Below, in pieces: positions 45,905 to 58,470 of a DNA stretch of 64,000 nucleotides (its first letter is position 1; each line of letters begins with the position of its first letter). Source of the DNA: Bidens hawaiensis (lineage: Eukaryota > Streptophyta > Magnoliopsida > Asterales > Asteraceae). The notes beneath the pieces were generated by a model, which was not told the DNA's origin, made no database searches, and saw nothing but the letters and a program-made list of their open reading frames with translations. The translations under genes and the position numbers were made by a program. The DNA lies in the NCBI GenBank assembly GCA_021521415.1, contig JAIQDT010000108.1, positions 1,452,001 through 1,516,000 of the forward strand. The letters run 5' to 3'.

Positions 45905-47350
45905 GGATTTAAGCGCAGTCTCATGCTTTTCTGTCCATTCAAACTTCTTATTCTTTCTAAGAATATCATAGAAGTCTTTGCATGTCTCGGAGGATCTTGA
46001 GATGAATCGGTTGAGCAGTTATTCTTCCCGTTAGTCTTTAGACATCCTTGGTGTTTGCAGGCGACTTTAGGTTGTTGATAGCTTCAATCTGCTCTGGGCT
46101 TGCTTCAATTCCTCTTTTAGTCACCATATATCCCAGAAACTTTCCAGCCTTAACACCAAAGTGGCATTTTGACGGATTCAGTTTCATGTTATATTGGTCA
46201 AGGATATTGAAAGCTTCTTCAAGATCTCTGAGGTGATCCTCAGCCTTCTTTGATTTCACCACCATGTCGTCTATGTAGACTTCCATGGTTTTGCCTAGCT
46301 GATCCTTGAACATCATGTTGACCAGTCTTTGGTATGCTGCCCCTGCATTCCTTAGTCCAAATGGCATAGTAATATAACAATATATGCTGGTAGGAGTCAT
46401 GAATGCAGTATCCTCCTGATCAGATGGTTCCATCTGAATTTGTTGAAATCCAGAATAAGCGTCCTGAAGGTAAGCATTTCATGTCATGCGGTTGCATCCA
46501 CCATGGAGTCTATATGTGGTAACGCGAAAGGATCCTTGGGACATGCCTTGTTTAAATCTGTAAAATCAACGCATACACTCCACTTTCCATTCTTTTTTGA
46601 AACTACAACCACATTAGCCAACCATAAAGGATACTGGACCTCTCTGATCATACCGGCCTTAAGAAGTTTTTCAACTTCTTCTTGTATGATCTTTTTCCTT
46701 TCAGGAGCGAATTTCCTTCGCTTCTGATGGACGGGTTTAATAGATAGATCAAGGCCGAGTTTATGATTGATTACCTCCTTTGAAATACCTGTCATATCTG
46801 AATGTTTGAAGGCAAAGGTAGATTTTCTTCGTGCTAAGAAGGATACCAAATCCTCCTCAATCTTACTGGGGATACTAGATCCTAGGAACACCTTTATATC
46901 TGGATCCTCGGGGTCCAAGGATACTTCCTTTAATTCTTTCTCCCGGGCTTCCAACACGTCCCTAGGATGTTGCTGTGGTTGCTATGCTATAGTCTGCTTG
47001 GCTGTTGGTTTCATTGATGAGGAATAATAGTTCCTGGCCTCTGCTTGATCACCAACTATCTTCACAACTCCCCATGGGGTAGGTAGTTTGATGCATTGGT
47101 GGTAAGTTGAGGCCACCGCCTTCATTCCATGCAGCCAGGGCCTACCTAAAATGACATTACAACAAGAAAAGTTATCAATAACGCAGAATTTTTTATATGA
47201 ATTTAACCCTTCTATATAAATTGGCAGGTTTATGTCCCCCAATGTCTTCTTAGTTTCTCCGCTGAATCCGACTAGCACTGATGTTCTTGGGACGATCTCG
47301 GAGTCTGGAATGTTCATTTTCTTGAGGATATCGTGCTGGATAATGTTGAT
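45905..47350 (-). pseudogene. Tat protease and reverse transcriptase, disrupted
   Basis: The protease starts at ILVDGGS and is cut by a TAA at 47351-47353. Its second half (VILGRPWLHGMKA) follows in the same region. The RT begins near 46800 (VEKLLKAGMIREV, KWSVCVDFTDLNKACPKD), is broken by a frameshift near 46484 and resumes with MPFGLRNAGAAYQR and the catalytic YIDDMVVKS box (about 46261-46287). It then stops at 46038 and loses frame again before 45904. At least two frameshifts and three stops are present. Confidence 0.85.
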
Positions 47351-49766
47351 TTAGCTTCCACCGTCCACTAGGATCCTGCGTACATAGTGGTTAGCGATAA
47401 ATAAAGTAATAATTAAACCGTCATGGTGAGGATCCTGGATGTTCAGTTTATCTTCTTCTTCGAAGAAGATCCTTTTATATATCCTTAAAGTGGTGGATAT
47501 TATTGGTCGGTCTCCGTTGTCTAACTTGATCTCTTTGGCGAGCCCTTTTGATGCGGAAAAGGATATTCCACATATGTCGGATCCTCCAGAGATGAAATTG
47601 ACCATTTGTATATCAAGTTCATCCTGGTGAGAATCTTGGATGCTCAAATCGAAGAAGATCCTTTCATCAGTTACTCGGGTAGTGGGGATGAGTGGCCTTC
47701 TTTCATCTTCTAGCTTGAACTCCTCTTCAGGACAGGAAGTTTGAAGTATGTCATAATCTCTACAGACGAAGTTGATTACATGAGTGTCTGGTGGTGGTGG
47801 CGTTTCTTTTTGTGGAAGATCTTCAAGATCCTGGATCTTGGATTTCTTTCTTCCCAAAAGCGCTTTGAAGAGGCCCTTGCTCAGGAGGTATCCGATCTCC
47901 CTCCTTAAGCCAATGCACTCATCCGTCGTGTGGCCAAAATCTTCGTGGAAAGCGCACCACTTAGACTTGTCTTTGAAGGTGGTTGACTTCTCGTTCTTTC
48001 GTGGCCACCTTGCTTTCTCCCCTAGATCCTTCATGGCACAAATTAAACCATGGGTATCTATGGAGAAACAGTACTCTGAAAGGCTGGGGTAGTCCTCATC
48101 ATCATCTCCCTCTTCAACAACTCTGAAGTTTTGGTTGTTGAATTTGGAATAGAGCTTCGAGGAGTTGTTCTTGAATGAGAATCCTTGCTTCTTGTCATAG
48201 GATTCTTGCTTTGTTTGACTCCCCAAACGATCCTGGATCCACCTGTCATCTTCCAAACGTATGAATCTGAGTACCCTGTTTCTTACTTCATCTAGGTTCC
48301 TACACGGAGTCATCACAAGATCATTATAAAAGGGGGAGCCCTTCTAAAGTCGCACCTTGAATGATTCAACAGCGGTAGCTATGTCAAGATTAGGTATTTC
48401 TAGAGCTTCCTTTCCGAACCTCGTAACAAAATCCCTTAGGGATTCATCACTGGGTTGGATAACTCGGTATAAATCACTAGTTAACTTAAATTTCCTATAC
48501 AGGAAATTGGTTGTTGAACAAGTTAACTAAATGTGAAAAAGAAGTAACTGAGAAAGGGGGAAGACTTAGCAGCCATTTTAATGTTGATCCTGTGAGTGTG
48601 GATCCGAAGCCTTTGCACAAGCAGGCTTCCTTGAGTCTCTCCGGGATAGGTTTGATTTCCATCCTCTTTCTGTATTGTGCCACATGTTCTTCAGGATCAG
48701 TGGTTCCGTCGTAAGTCTTCATGTTGGGGGTTTGGAATCGCTTCGGGATTTCAGCATCACAGATAGGTGGAGCAAATCTGGATAACTTGTAACTTCCCTC
48801 AGGTATCTCGGGAATAGGCCGTATCACCCCGGGAACACTAGATATCATATCCTTGAGCTTCTGTAGCTCCTTGGCCATAGCTTGGTTGATACCTGCATCC
48901 TGCACGGGAGCATGGTTAGCGTTAAAGGAAATAGGATCATATGAGTTACCTCTTTTCTGGGTGAAGGTAGGCATCCCGGATGAGTAGTTGGGATAAGAGG
49001 AGTCTGCAATAGGAGTTGGTCCTCCAGAATCTATGGTTTTTATGGGGATTATATCTCCTTCATGAACTTCGGAGGATCGTTGATGCTGAAATCCAGAGGA
49101 TCCTTGATTCTGAAAGAAGGATCCTTGAGGTTGTGAATTATAGGATCCCTGGTGATATAACCCAGAAGATCCTGGTTGAAGGATGGATGATCCTTGTGGG
49201 ATAGTTGAGGATCCTTGAGCTAGTTGACCCATGAACCCCGGTTGAAGGATAGATGATCCTTGCTGGAAGTATGAGGATCCTTGAGTTTGTTGACCCATGG
49301 ATCCTTGTTGAGGAATAGATGATCCTGGCTGAAACAGTGAGGATCCTTGAATCTGTTGACCCATGGACCCTTGTTGAAGGATAGATGATCCTTGAGTAAA
49401 CTGAGCCATGGATCCTAGACTAGCGAAATCCAGCATCCTAGGTATCAGGGGAGTGTGATCCTCCGCTGGCCTCTTATTCTTCCTGAGATCTTCTATCTCA
49501 CGAAGGATCCTTTGATTGGTCTTGTTCTGCTGCTCCATATATGCTTTAACCTGCGAAAACATAGATGAAACATCATTGTTAGTACTAACCACCGGGGTGG
49601 CAGCAGTGGTTCTCGAGCTCTAGAAGACTGGCAGCTGTGTCTTGCTTCCAGCAGCTGCGGGCCGTGGGGCTCCCGTTATTGGCGGAGGCATCGGTGGCAA
49701 AGTCCTTGATGAGAGAAGAACCGTAGACGGCATAGTTGATGAAGCAGAGGTTGATTGAGAGGCCAT
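47351..49766 (-). pseudogene. Tat gag with Gln/Gly/Ser-rich repeats, disrupted
   Basis: The likely start is the ATG on 49764-49766 (MASQSTS). A stop lies at 49620-49622, after 48 codons. Residues coded at about 49110-49430 are tandem QGSSILQPGSMGQ-like repeats, about seven units. The conserved Gag core follows (about 48760-48500, KTYDGTTDPEEHVAQYR), with a one-base insertion type frameshift near 48500, a further stop near 48344 and then the second half including a zinc-finger-like CAFHEDFGHTTDEC (about 47911-47952), normal for Tat Gag. No functional product is possible. Confidence 0.82.
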
Positions 49767-49830
49767 TGATAGTGATATGGGTATAAAAAGGTTGAAAACG
49801 ATAGGAATAATATGGATTATAGCACCAATT

Positions 49831-49850
49831 GCCCCACGGTGGGCGCCAAA
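49831..49850 (-). promoter_or_regulatory. Primer binding site of Tat element
   Basis: The minus strand after the LTR reads TTTGGCGCCCACCGTGGGGC, the PBS type common in Tat and Athila elements, different from the tRNA-Met type used by the other elements here. Confidence 0.8.
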
Positions 49851-49851
49851 T

Positions 49852-50711
49852 TGTTTTGGATAAAAATTGACTAAGGATAATATATTCAAATTTGTTTAGT
49901 GAGGTATAGTGCTAACACGACAATAGCGAGTATATAATCGTAATCTTGATGAACATAATGATTTGATCACGAGGGAAAAAACCCTTGATTATGATAATCT
50001 TACTTCGGTAAAAAACTAGCAAGGTAATCTTTGGTCGAATTGCTTCGATCAAAGATTAACAATGTAATCTTTGGTCGGATGGTACGTGATTATTATAACC
50101 TCCGGCACAAAAAACCCTCGGACGGTGAAAACTATCACCGTCAAGTTTACTAATGGTAAAAGGTGGTTACAAGTGTTAGTGGAGTTTATTATCGATGCTA
50201 CAAAATAAGCTAGTGAGTAGAGAGAGTGATTGCTTCTGTTCTAGGGTGCGTTTGTGTACAAGTGTTTTCTAATCGATCATAACTCGATAATTATATAGTA
50301 AATATCATTAACAACAATTCCTAATAATCCGCAAGTCCTCCACTAGCCGCTCCCATTACTTTGACCACGTGCCATAAGAGTCCAGTAGCGAAATAAGTGG
50401 AAGAACAAGTCTAAGAGTTGTTGACAATTAAACATCAATCTTCACACGAAGTCGTCCTTTACTAGCTAAGTTCAATGATGATCCTGGATCCATACTCCAG
50501 CTAGAGAATACTCCATGGAGGATAATTGATGTAAGCACGCCTTAAAATTGTTATACTTGTCTAACACATCACCATACTAAACGCAATCATTAGTATACAA
50601 ATAATACCGAGGATCATTGATCCTTTATAACCTGTTACATATCTCAAGGATATTCTATCCATAAGATAGTTAAGGATTAAGGATCCTCAGCATAATATTT
50701 ATGCCCTAACA
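49852..50711 (-). repeat. 5' LTR of Tat element
   Basis: An 860-bp LTR matching 39600-40457. The TSD AGTAG follows at 50712-50716. Confidence 0.93.
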
Positions 50712-50716
50712 AGTAG

Positions 50717-52067
50717 GGATTTGGTATTTTGTGGTGGTTCAAGGGTTTAGGTTAATGAGGATGAGGACGGTAAATACAACTTCTGCTGATTGTCGGGAGT
50801 CTTAAGATGTCTTCAACGGTTAGCTCTTTTCTCCTGATTGCTTTTTTTTTTACCTGGTGACTCTTTTAAGGTCAGATCGTCAAGACCAGTTTTTTCGAGG
50901 ATGTGGATCAGTTCTTCCTCAATCCTGCTCTGAACATAACTCCCAACTCTAATGGATCGTTCGGCTTTGAGCCTAATAGCCCCCACCCTCATTAGTTCGG
51001 TATATTCATGTGAGACTGAGTTTGACTTTTTCTACATCTTCCTTCGTGGGACCAGTTTCCGCAGCCTAAGAATCGTTCATATCTTTTTACACTTCTTTTC
51101 ATTGCGCTGTTGGAAACTCCACAAAATGGTGGCCTTTGTTCATCTTGGCGCCACTTTTTCCTCACCTCATTGCTAAAGAGAAAAATTCTCTCAATAAGTT
51201 CTGGAGGCAACCTATGCAGCAAAGGAAATTAAAATCGAACGAATGCATTTCCAGTTCTTTAGGGTCTGCCGGTAAAAGACCAGTGTCATATTTTACCGGT
51301 GAGATGGATAACGTGGTAAGGTTTTGGTTTAGGTTTCTGGGTTTTGTAATTTGGGGAATGGTTTTAAAGGATTGTGACAATATTACCTTCTTCCTTATAC
51401 AACGCTTTGTGCGGTCTTGAAATGAATAATTGCGAAAAGTTCTAAATCACATGAAACATATGAATCACTCAATGCTTCCGAAAAAATATTTATATGGCAT
51501 GAGGTTTATAGTAACGGAGGGATTGGGTATAAACGCCATATTTTGCATAAATTTGTTCTCATTATTACAAAACTTCTTTTTACTTTTTCACTTTTTTGGT
51601 TATAGTAAATTTGTAGTTGGTTATTTGCAAAAAATTCTCTTGGATTTTCTTTTGGTTTTGTCAAAAATAGTCTTTGTTTACTACAAAAAATTTTGTTATT
51701 AGAGAATCTTATAATTAGTTGAGCAAGAAATTGGTCAAGTAATTCCCCTCCCCACACTTGAATCTCACATTGTCCTCAATGTGAAAAGATTCATTAAAAG
51801 ATTAATAATAAGATTCATATGAAGTATGGAGGGTAAAATTGAAAGGAACTTCCCTACGGACCAACGAAATTTTGACAGAGCGTCCCCTGTTGTTCGTCCG
51901 TTTTCCTGTAGTGTACCTATATAAAAACTGCAAATGACCAACAAGCATAATAATACTTAAAATTATTATTATTATTATTATTATTTCATTTATTTATTAT
52001 ATATTCTTAACCTTATTTCAATGCGTAGTTTAATCAGGGTCTTGGCCAGACCCTACTTCCAAAATGT
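50717..52067 (-). other. Athila 3' region after pol
   Basis: Short ORFs occur on the minus strand (50992-51222 and 51162-51380) with no recognised domain. An env-like origin is possible in this position but I cannot support it. CATTGAGGACAATGTGAG with TTCAAGTGTGGGGAG at about 51748-51785 (minus) is the conserved post-pol motif. An ATT microsatellite lies at 51961-51985. Confidence 0.5.
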
Positions 52068-53646
52068 TCATTGATCTGGGTGGAGGATTAGTACCTCCGA
52101 GATGGTCTCGAATGGTCCATCGATGTATGGTTTCAATCGATGTCCATTAACTTTGAACTTCTGGCCTTCAGAATTTGAAATCTCGACTGCCCCATAGTCA
52201 AAAACTGATTCAACTATGTGTGGACCTGTCCAACGAGATTTCAAATTTCCTAGGAAAAGACGTAAACATGTGTAAACGTTTAGTCTTTTCTTTATAAGAC
52301 CAGGAATTTTCATACGCCAGAGCTCTTAGTTCTTCAAGCTCGTGAATTTGATCTTCTTGGTTTTTACTGGCAGACATTAGATCAAAATTCACTGCTCTCA
52401 GAGCCCAATACGCTTTGTGTTTTAGTTCTGCGGGTAGATGACATGCCTTCCCATAAACAAGTTTGAATGGTATTGTTCCTATGGGGGTTTTGTAAGCCGT
52501 CCTGAGGGCCCACAAAGCGTCATCTAACTTTTCTGCCCAATTTTTGCGATTCATTCCTATAGTTCTTTCTAAAATCCTTTAAATTCCTCGTTTCGAGACC
52601 TCTACTTGCCCACTAGTCTGAGGGTGATATGGTGTTGCCAGTCGGCGGTGAACCCCATATCGTGCTAAGACTTTGTCCATCAGAGCGTTACAGAAGTGGG
52701 TACCTCTGTCGCTGATTAGGGCTTTCGGAGTACCGAATCGTGAAAATAACTTTTTCAGAAATCTTACTACAACCCGAGCATCATTGGTGGGAAGAGCTTG
52801 AGATTCCACCCAATTATACACGTAGTCAAATGCTACTAGGACGTACTTATTTCCGGATGAGTTAGGAAAAGGGCCCATGAAATCTATTCCCCATACATCA
52901 AAGATCTCACAAATTTGAATGCCCTTTTGAGCCATCTCATTTTTGGATGAGATGTCCCCTGCTCTTTGACAAGCATCTCATGCTTAGATCAAAGTATGTG
53001 TATCTTTGTATATGGTGGGCCAGAAAAATCCTGCATCAAACACTTTTCGGACCATAGTGGCGGTACCGTGGTGTCCACCAGTTGGTCCTTCATGGCAGTG
53101 TTTGAGAATGTCTAAGGCCTCCTTGCCTGCTACGCGCTTACGAATAACCTGATCTGCACCTATCCTAAACAAGTATGGATCTTCCAAGAAGTAGAACTTA
53201 AGATCGGAGAAGAATTTATTCCGCAGTTGATGAGTAAACCCTTTTTTTAGGATTCTGCAAGCTAGGTAGTTTGCGAAGTCGGCATACCAGGGACTTTCGT
53301 CTTTCTCCTCTATGACTGCTTGGATATGCATGAGAACTTCATGTGGAAAATTATCATTGATGGTTTCCTCGTGATGTTCTTCTGAAGCTGGGCATTCTAA
53401 GCGTGAGAGATGGTCTACGGCGACGTTCTCTACTCCCCTTTTGTCTTTGACTTCTATGTCGAATTCTTGGAGTAGTAGGATCCGTCGGATAAGTCTGGGT
53501 TTGGCATCCTTCTTATTGAAGAGGTATCGTATGGCGGCGCGGTCGGTGTAAACTATGGTTTTGGAAAGAACGAGGTATGATCTAAATTTTTCAAAGGAAA
53601 AAACTACTGCTAATAACTCTTTTTCTGTTGTGGTGTAGTTTTCTTA
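52068..53646 (-). pseudogene. Athila RNase H end and integrase, disrupted
   Basis: This continues the pol frame after a TAA at 53644-53646. It reads through the rest of RNase H and the HHCC site of integrase ([19 protein letters not shown]; two stops at 52984-52986 and 52978-52980). The core follows, with Asp in [10 protein letters not shown], Asp in LISDRGTHF and Glu in [11 protein letters not shown] stop at 52579-52581 and a frameshift at about 52210-52313 precede the C-terminal segment ending LHPDQ. The frame is otherwise conserved, so decay is mainly by point nonsense changes. Confidence 0.85.
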
Positions 53647-55779
53647 TGCATCATTAAGAGTTTTACTAGCATAGTAAATTGGGTGAAAATGTTTTTCTTT
53701 GCGTTGTCCGAGTACGGCTCCAACTGCAAAGTCACTTGCATCGCACATGATTTCGAATGGAAGGGTCCAATCGGGTGTAGTCATGATTGGTGCGTTGATA
53801 AGTTTGTCTTTTAATATGTCGAATGATTCAACACATTCTTCAGAGAAGACGAATGGTGCGTCCTTCTCCAGAAGTTTGGTCATAGGTCTAGAAATTTTGG
53901 AAAAGTCTTTTATGAAGCGGCGATAGAATCCTGCGTGACCTAGAAAACTTCTAATGGCTCTGACTGAAGTTGGTGGTGGAAGTTTGGATATGGTTTCTAT
54001 TTTGGCCCTATCAACTTCTAGTCCTTCTTGGGATATCTTGTGACCTAGAACGATTCCTTCTTTGACCATAAAATGGCATTTTTCCCAGTTGAGTACTAAG
54101 TTTACTTCTTCACACCTAATCAACATTTTGTCTAGGTTTTTCAGACAATGATCAAAGGAGTCTCCAAAGACTGAGAAGTCGTCCATGAAAACTTCCATAG
54201 AGTTCTCGATCATTTCATGAAAGATGGCCACCATGCAACGTTGGAAGGTGGCTGGAGCATTACATAATCCAAATGGCATTCTTCGGTAGGCGAAGGTTCC
54301 GTATGGACATGTTAAAGTGGTTTTCTCCTGATCTTCAGGAGCGATGGGAATTTGAAAGTATCCGGAGAATCCATCAAGAAAAAAGTAGAACATTTTTCCA
54401 GATAATCGCTCAAGCATTTGATCAATGAAAGGGAGTGGAAAATGATCTTTTCTTGTGGTGTCATTAAGCTTCCGGTAGTCAATGCAAACTCGCCAGCCTG
54501 TGATGGTTCTCATCGGTATTAGCTCGTCCTTCTCGTTCATTACAACTGTCATTCCTCCCTTCTTGGGTACTACTTGAATTGGACTAACCCAAGGTGAATA
54601 TGAGATTGGGTAGATTAATCCGACATCAAGTAGTTTGATTACTTTCTTCTTCACCACATCTTGCATGTTGGGATTGAGACGTCTTTGATGTTGGACCACG
54701 GGTTTGTATTCTTCTTCCATGAGGATTTTGTGAGTACAAAAGGAGGGACTGATGCCCTTGATATCCATGATCTTCCATGCGATGGCCTTCTTATGGTTTT
54801 TGAGAACCTTAAGAAGTTCGTTTTTCTCATCTTTAGAAAGGTGAGATGAAATAATTACTAGGAGTTGAGAGTCTTTTTCTAGAAAGGCGTATTCGAGATG
54901 GTTTGGTAGTTCTTTTAACTCTAAGGCTGGTGGTTCTTCGATTGATGGTTTTGATTTTTCATTGCATTCAGTGATCTCATATACTACTTCTGATGCTTCC
55001 TGATAATCATCTTTGAGATTTTCGTTTTCTAAAATGGGTATGGTGATGGTTTTGTCTATGATTTGCGTTTCGAGTTGGTTAGTGATGGAGGAATCTCGCA
55101 CATAGCAACTCACGATAGAATCTATGATGTCGACACAATTTAATGTGTCATCGTGATGTTGCGGACATTGCATAGATTTTCCTATGTCAAAAGTGATTGC
55201 CTCGTCATTGACCCTGAGAGTGAGTTTGTCGGTGCAAACATCAATAATAGCCTTTGCAGTCGCTAAGAAGGGTCTTCCTAAAATCATATGTACACTTTTG
55301 TCTTCCTCCATGTCTAAAATCACAAAATCTACTGGGTTGTCAATTTTGACAAGCATGTTTTCAATAATGCCCCGAGGGTATTTAACTGATCGGTCAGCTA
55401 ACTGAATGCTCATGCGGGTGGGCTTCGGTTCTCCTATCCCTAGTTTTGCAAAAACCGCATAAGGCATTAAATTAATACTAGCTCCTAGATCAGCTAAGGC
55501 ATTGCAAACAGACAAATTTCCTATGAGACAAGGGATAGTAAAACTCCCTGGATCGGTCATTTTTGGCGGAAACATGCTTTGGAGGACAGATGAACATTCT
55601 TTACTCAAGGTGACATGCGAGACTTCCTCCAGCTTCCTTTTGCTGGTCAGCACTTCTTTGAGAAACTTTGCATAATTCAGCATTTGAGAAATGGCTTAGA
55701 CAAAAGGGATGTTGATATGGAGTTGTTTGAAGAGTTCTAAAAACTTCTCGTACTGAGCTTCCAATCTCTCCTGTTTCAG
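53647..55779 (-). pseudogene. Athila protease and reverse transcriptase
   Basis: An open stretch of 679 codons (55683-53644) carries the protease (ADLGASINLMPY, Asp65 of the stretch; VHMILGRPFLA) and a complete RT. Visible RT features are WRVCIDYRKLN, FFLDGFSGYFQI (catalytic Asp437) and FMDDFSVFG (Asp501 and Asp502). The start of RNase H follows (CDASDFAVGAVLGQ). Upstream it is interrupted by a TAA at 55696-55698 and a TGA at 55780-55782, and at the end by a TAA at 53644-53646. The RT core has no visible lesion. Confidence 0.88.
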
Positions 55780-57238
55780 TCATCCAGGGTATGGAATAGG
55801 TGGAACATAAGTTCGGACTGGTTCCATAGGTTGTACGGTGCCTGTCGGGATCAGTCTTTTCTGCGTTTTCTCAAGGGATTCCTTCTCCATAACTGGTTCT
55901 GAAGTTGGTGAGTCAATAATGGTTGTGCCACTTCTTAATGTAACAACGTTGGCTGCTGAATTTGGGTTTGTTATTGTGTTGCTTGGAAGAGCGCCGGGTG
56001 GTCTTTCAGATAATTGTCGGGCAATCTGTCCGATCTGAGTTTCTAGATTCTGCAATGATGCTTGTTGACTTTGTAGATCAGCTTCATGTTTTAACAATAC
56101 TCTGCTAATATCAACAGCTCTTGAGTCGGCCTTCTTTTCTGTTTCGTTTGTGTTGTCATGATTTGAATCAACATTTCTTCGATTTTTGAGTAGCTCGGAT
56201 TTTGATGGCTACTGGAACTTTGATCTTGGAATTGTGGTTCAGGCTGGAAGGATTAATTCATCGGTCTTTTTTCGAATCCTGGTAAGGGTTGAGTGTTACC
56301 TCTGTCTTTCCAGCTAAAATTCGGGTGGTTTCCCCATCCTGGATTGTAGTTGTTGCTGAAAGCGTTGTTCTGTAGAGCGATGAAATTGACTTCTTCCATG
56401 GCCATGATGACTTGTTTACAGTCACTCGTCTTATGATTTCCTCCACAAGTGTCACAGATGAGTCTGGTTTTTGATAGCTCGGCTTGAAGTTGTTCGAATT
56501 TTTTAGAAAGGGCTTCAAGATGTGCTATGACAAGAGTATTGGAATCAACGTGGTGTATTCCTTTATGGGTTGGTGTAGATCTTGGTGGGCTGTAAGCGAA
56601 ACTCTTCTTTGCGGCTTTTTCCAGGACTTCAAATGCTTCGTTAGGTGATTTGGATCCCAGGTCTCCACCAGCTATTTGGTCGATGGCCTGTTGTTTTGAC
56701 TGGATTGTGCGTCAAAGAAAGTTTGTACTTGTAACCATATGCTCAGTCCATGGTGTGGGCATCTTATCAGAAGACTTTTGTATCTTTCCCATGCTGCGTG
56801 TAACGATTCATCATCATCGGACCGGAATCCGGTAATGCTGGCTCGGTATTTGGCAGTTTTATCAGGAGGAAAATATTTTAGGAGAAACTGTTCAACCATG
56901 TGGTCCCAAGTGGTGATGGAACCAGAGGGAATAGATTCTATCCATTCTATGGCTTGGCCCCTTAGAGAGAAATGAAAGAGTTTAAGCTTGATTTGATCAT
57001 CTGAAAAGTTTTGAATTTTGAAGGTTCCGCAGATTCGTAGGAATCTAGATATGTGAGAAAGAGGGTCTTCGTCGAGGAGACCATGAAATTGAACTGAATT
57101 TTCCATCATATGAATGGTGCTTGATTTGATTTTGAAATTTTCGGTGATTTCGGGGGGAGCCACTCCATTTCCATAGCCTTCGAGAGTTGGCTTGGCATAT
57201 TGGCTCATGTTCGGCTCATTGTTCTGGGCCGCCATCAT
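55780..57238 (-). pseudogene. Athila gag, disrupted
   Basis: The likely start is the ATG on 57236-57238. The conserved Gag core contains QFHGLLDEDPLSHISRFL, LKLFHFSLRGQAIEWI and YFPPDKTAKYR. A frameshift occurs near 56700, where the core ends (LQVQTFFDA). In another frame a zinc knuckle of type CDTCGGNHKTSDC is readable at about 56430-56470, followed by GWGNHPNFSW. The last part (55783-56097) resembles the Gag end and protease linker (QASLQNLETQIGQIA). Confidence 0.82.
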
Positions 57239-57593
57239 TTCTTCGGTTTAATTTTCTCCTGATGTGGTGGCGTCTACTGATTCGTCTTTGATTGCTTCAG
57301 CGGTTTCTATAGACCGTTTACTAGTTCATCGACGAAAGAGTCGTTCCGATTCAGAAATTGGAGAAACAAGCTCGGGTTCAAAAGTAGAGGACATACATGG
57401 AACTAAATCAAAATTAAATACTAAAGTGAAAGTTAGTTAAAGTCAGTACTAAAGGTTAGTGGAAGTTAAACTACGATTTAGGCTAAGCTATTTTAAACTA
57501 AACTAAGGTCTAAATTAATTAAGCTAAAATAAAGATTAGGTAAATAAAGGTAAAAGTTAGGCTAGCCGTAAAATTTTACAGTTTAATAGTTAG

Positions 57594-57652
<59 letters not shown>

Positions 57653-57737
57653 ATAAAATAAAATAGAAGTTAAAAATTTATACAATTATAGACAATGATT
57701 AAATTAAAACTTGGATCGTTCTTAGAAACGTACCATG
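57239..57737 (-). other. Athila leader with TA microsatellite
   Basis: Leader between PBS and gag. Bases 57597-57649 are a (TA)n tract, and 57420-57540 is rich in TAAAGTTAG-type sequence. No ORF is supported. Confidence 0.6.
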
Positions 57738-57755
57738 TCCCCGGAAACGGCGCCA
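57738..57755 (-). promoter_or_regulatory. Primer binding site of Athila element
   Basis: The minus strand TTGGCGCCGTTTCCGGGG agrees closely with the Athila-type PBS TGGCGCCGTTGCCGGGGA. Confidence 0.85.
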
Positions 57756-57761
57756 AAAACT

Positions 57762-58161
57762 TGATAGCGTGCGTGCTAGTGTGGTAAAAAATATAAGAGG
57801 TGGAATGATTTGCTTTTGCACAAGATCGTGTTTTAAATTTATAAAAGTGATTTCTACAAAGACTAAACACACACAAAATAGGCAAGTGTACCTATCGTAT
57901 ATGTAGAATAGTATTGGTAAGAACCAAGTATCGATCCATGGACACAAATGTTTCTAATAATAAATCGCTGTTTTACTTTAATCAGAGGTTTTAATCATTT
58001 TGGGGTTAATTTTTGAACTTTTTATAAAATATAAATACTTATATATAATATATATAGGTGACCAAGACAAGAGTTTCTAAACGAGTATTTCAATTATGTG
58101 AACGTTACCATCAAAGATCAAGAATCCACTCCATTTTAGCATCGATAATTAATATTCAAAC
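57762..58161 (-). repeat. Athila 5' LTR, 3' end only, truncated by Tekay-like insertion
   Basis: The first 400 bases (counted from the PBS) of the LTR start TGATAGCGTG on the plus strand and run to the insertion at 58162. The remainder would lie beyond the window. It does not overlap the 39040-39212 stub, so LTR divergence cannot be measured. Confidence 0.65.
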
Positions 58162-58254
58162 TATAACACCACGTCTTTTACCCTCTTTAATTTAAGCTTA
58201 AAAGTAATAACTTAGGTAGTACAGGGACCAAAAGTGCAAATTCCGAAAATTTGA

Positions 58255-58465
58255 TCCTATCGCGATATGTGACGGGGTAACAATCAACCCATCGCGTAGC
58301 GCGATGGGCTTGGTGAGTCACCGGACACGTGTTGGACACCGTGTCGACACGTGGCGCAATAAGACAGGCCACGTGTCATCACCGCATAAGGCGGTGAAAA
58401 ATGGCTGCGGCGCGATACGCGACGGGCCACAAGGGACCTATCACGTATCGCGATAGGGTTCAAAA
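58255..58465. repeat. ATCGCGATA-type palindromic motifs in the Tekay-like U3
   Basis: TATCGCGATATG, CATCGCGTAGCGCGATGG, GGCGCGATACGCGACGGG and TATCACGTATCGCGATAGG occur within 210 bases, ending just before the TATA box at 58471. Each is a full or imperfect palindrome. Confidence 0.8.
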
Positions 58466-58470
58466 ACGGC

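Larger units (their letters stand above)
39600..50711 (-). mobile_element. Complete Tat-lineage Ty3/gypsy element, minus strand, 11,112 bp
   Basis: The LTRs (39600-40457 and 49852-50711) are flanked by the perfect TSD AGTAG (39595-39599 and 50712-50716). The PBS adjoins the right LTR and the purine tract the left one. Gag, protease, RT, a degenerate first RNase H, a second RNase H and integrase follow in order, plus an antisense ORF near the 3' LTR. Dual RNase H and an antisense ORF with a gypsy-type transposon domain are known traits of the Tat/Ogre group. All coding parts contain stops or frameshifts, so it is not autonomous. High LTR similarity suggests a fairly recent insertion. Confidence 0.92.
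39040..58161 (-). mobile_element. Athila-lineage Ty3/gypsy element, minus strand, twice interrupted
   Basis: The coding order on the minus strand is gag (57238 down), protease and reverse transcriptase (55683-53644) and integrase (to 52068). The PBS TTGGCGCCGTTTCCGGGG lies at about 57738-57755, typical of Athila. Then come a 3' non-coding region (52067-50717 continuing at 39599-39213), a purine tract (39213-39223) and an LTR stub. A Tat element sits in the 3' region (39600-50711) and a Tekay-like element truncates the 5' LTR at 58161. Many nonsense codons make it inactive. The protease motif DLGASINLMP and the MDDFSVFG reverse transcriptase box support the lineage. Confidence 0.8.

Noticed and set aside
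50992..51380. Env-like protein after Athila pol
   Set aside because: The short ORFs have no signal peptide, transmembrane segment or recognisable env similarity, so position alone is not enough.
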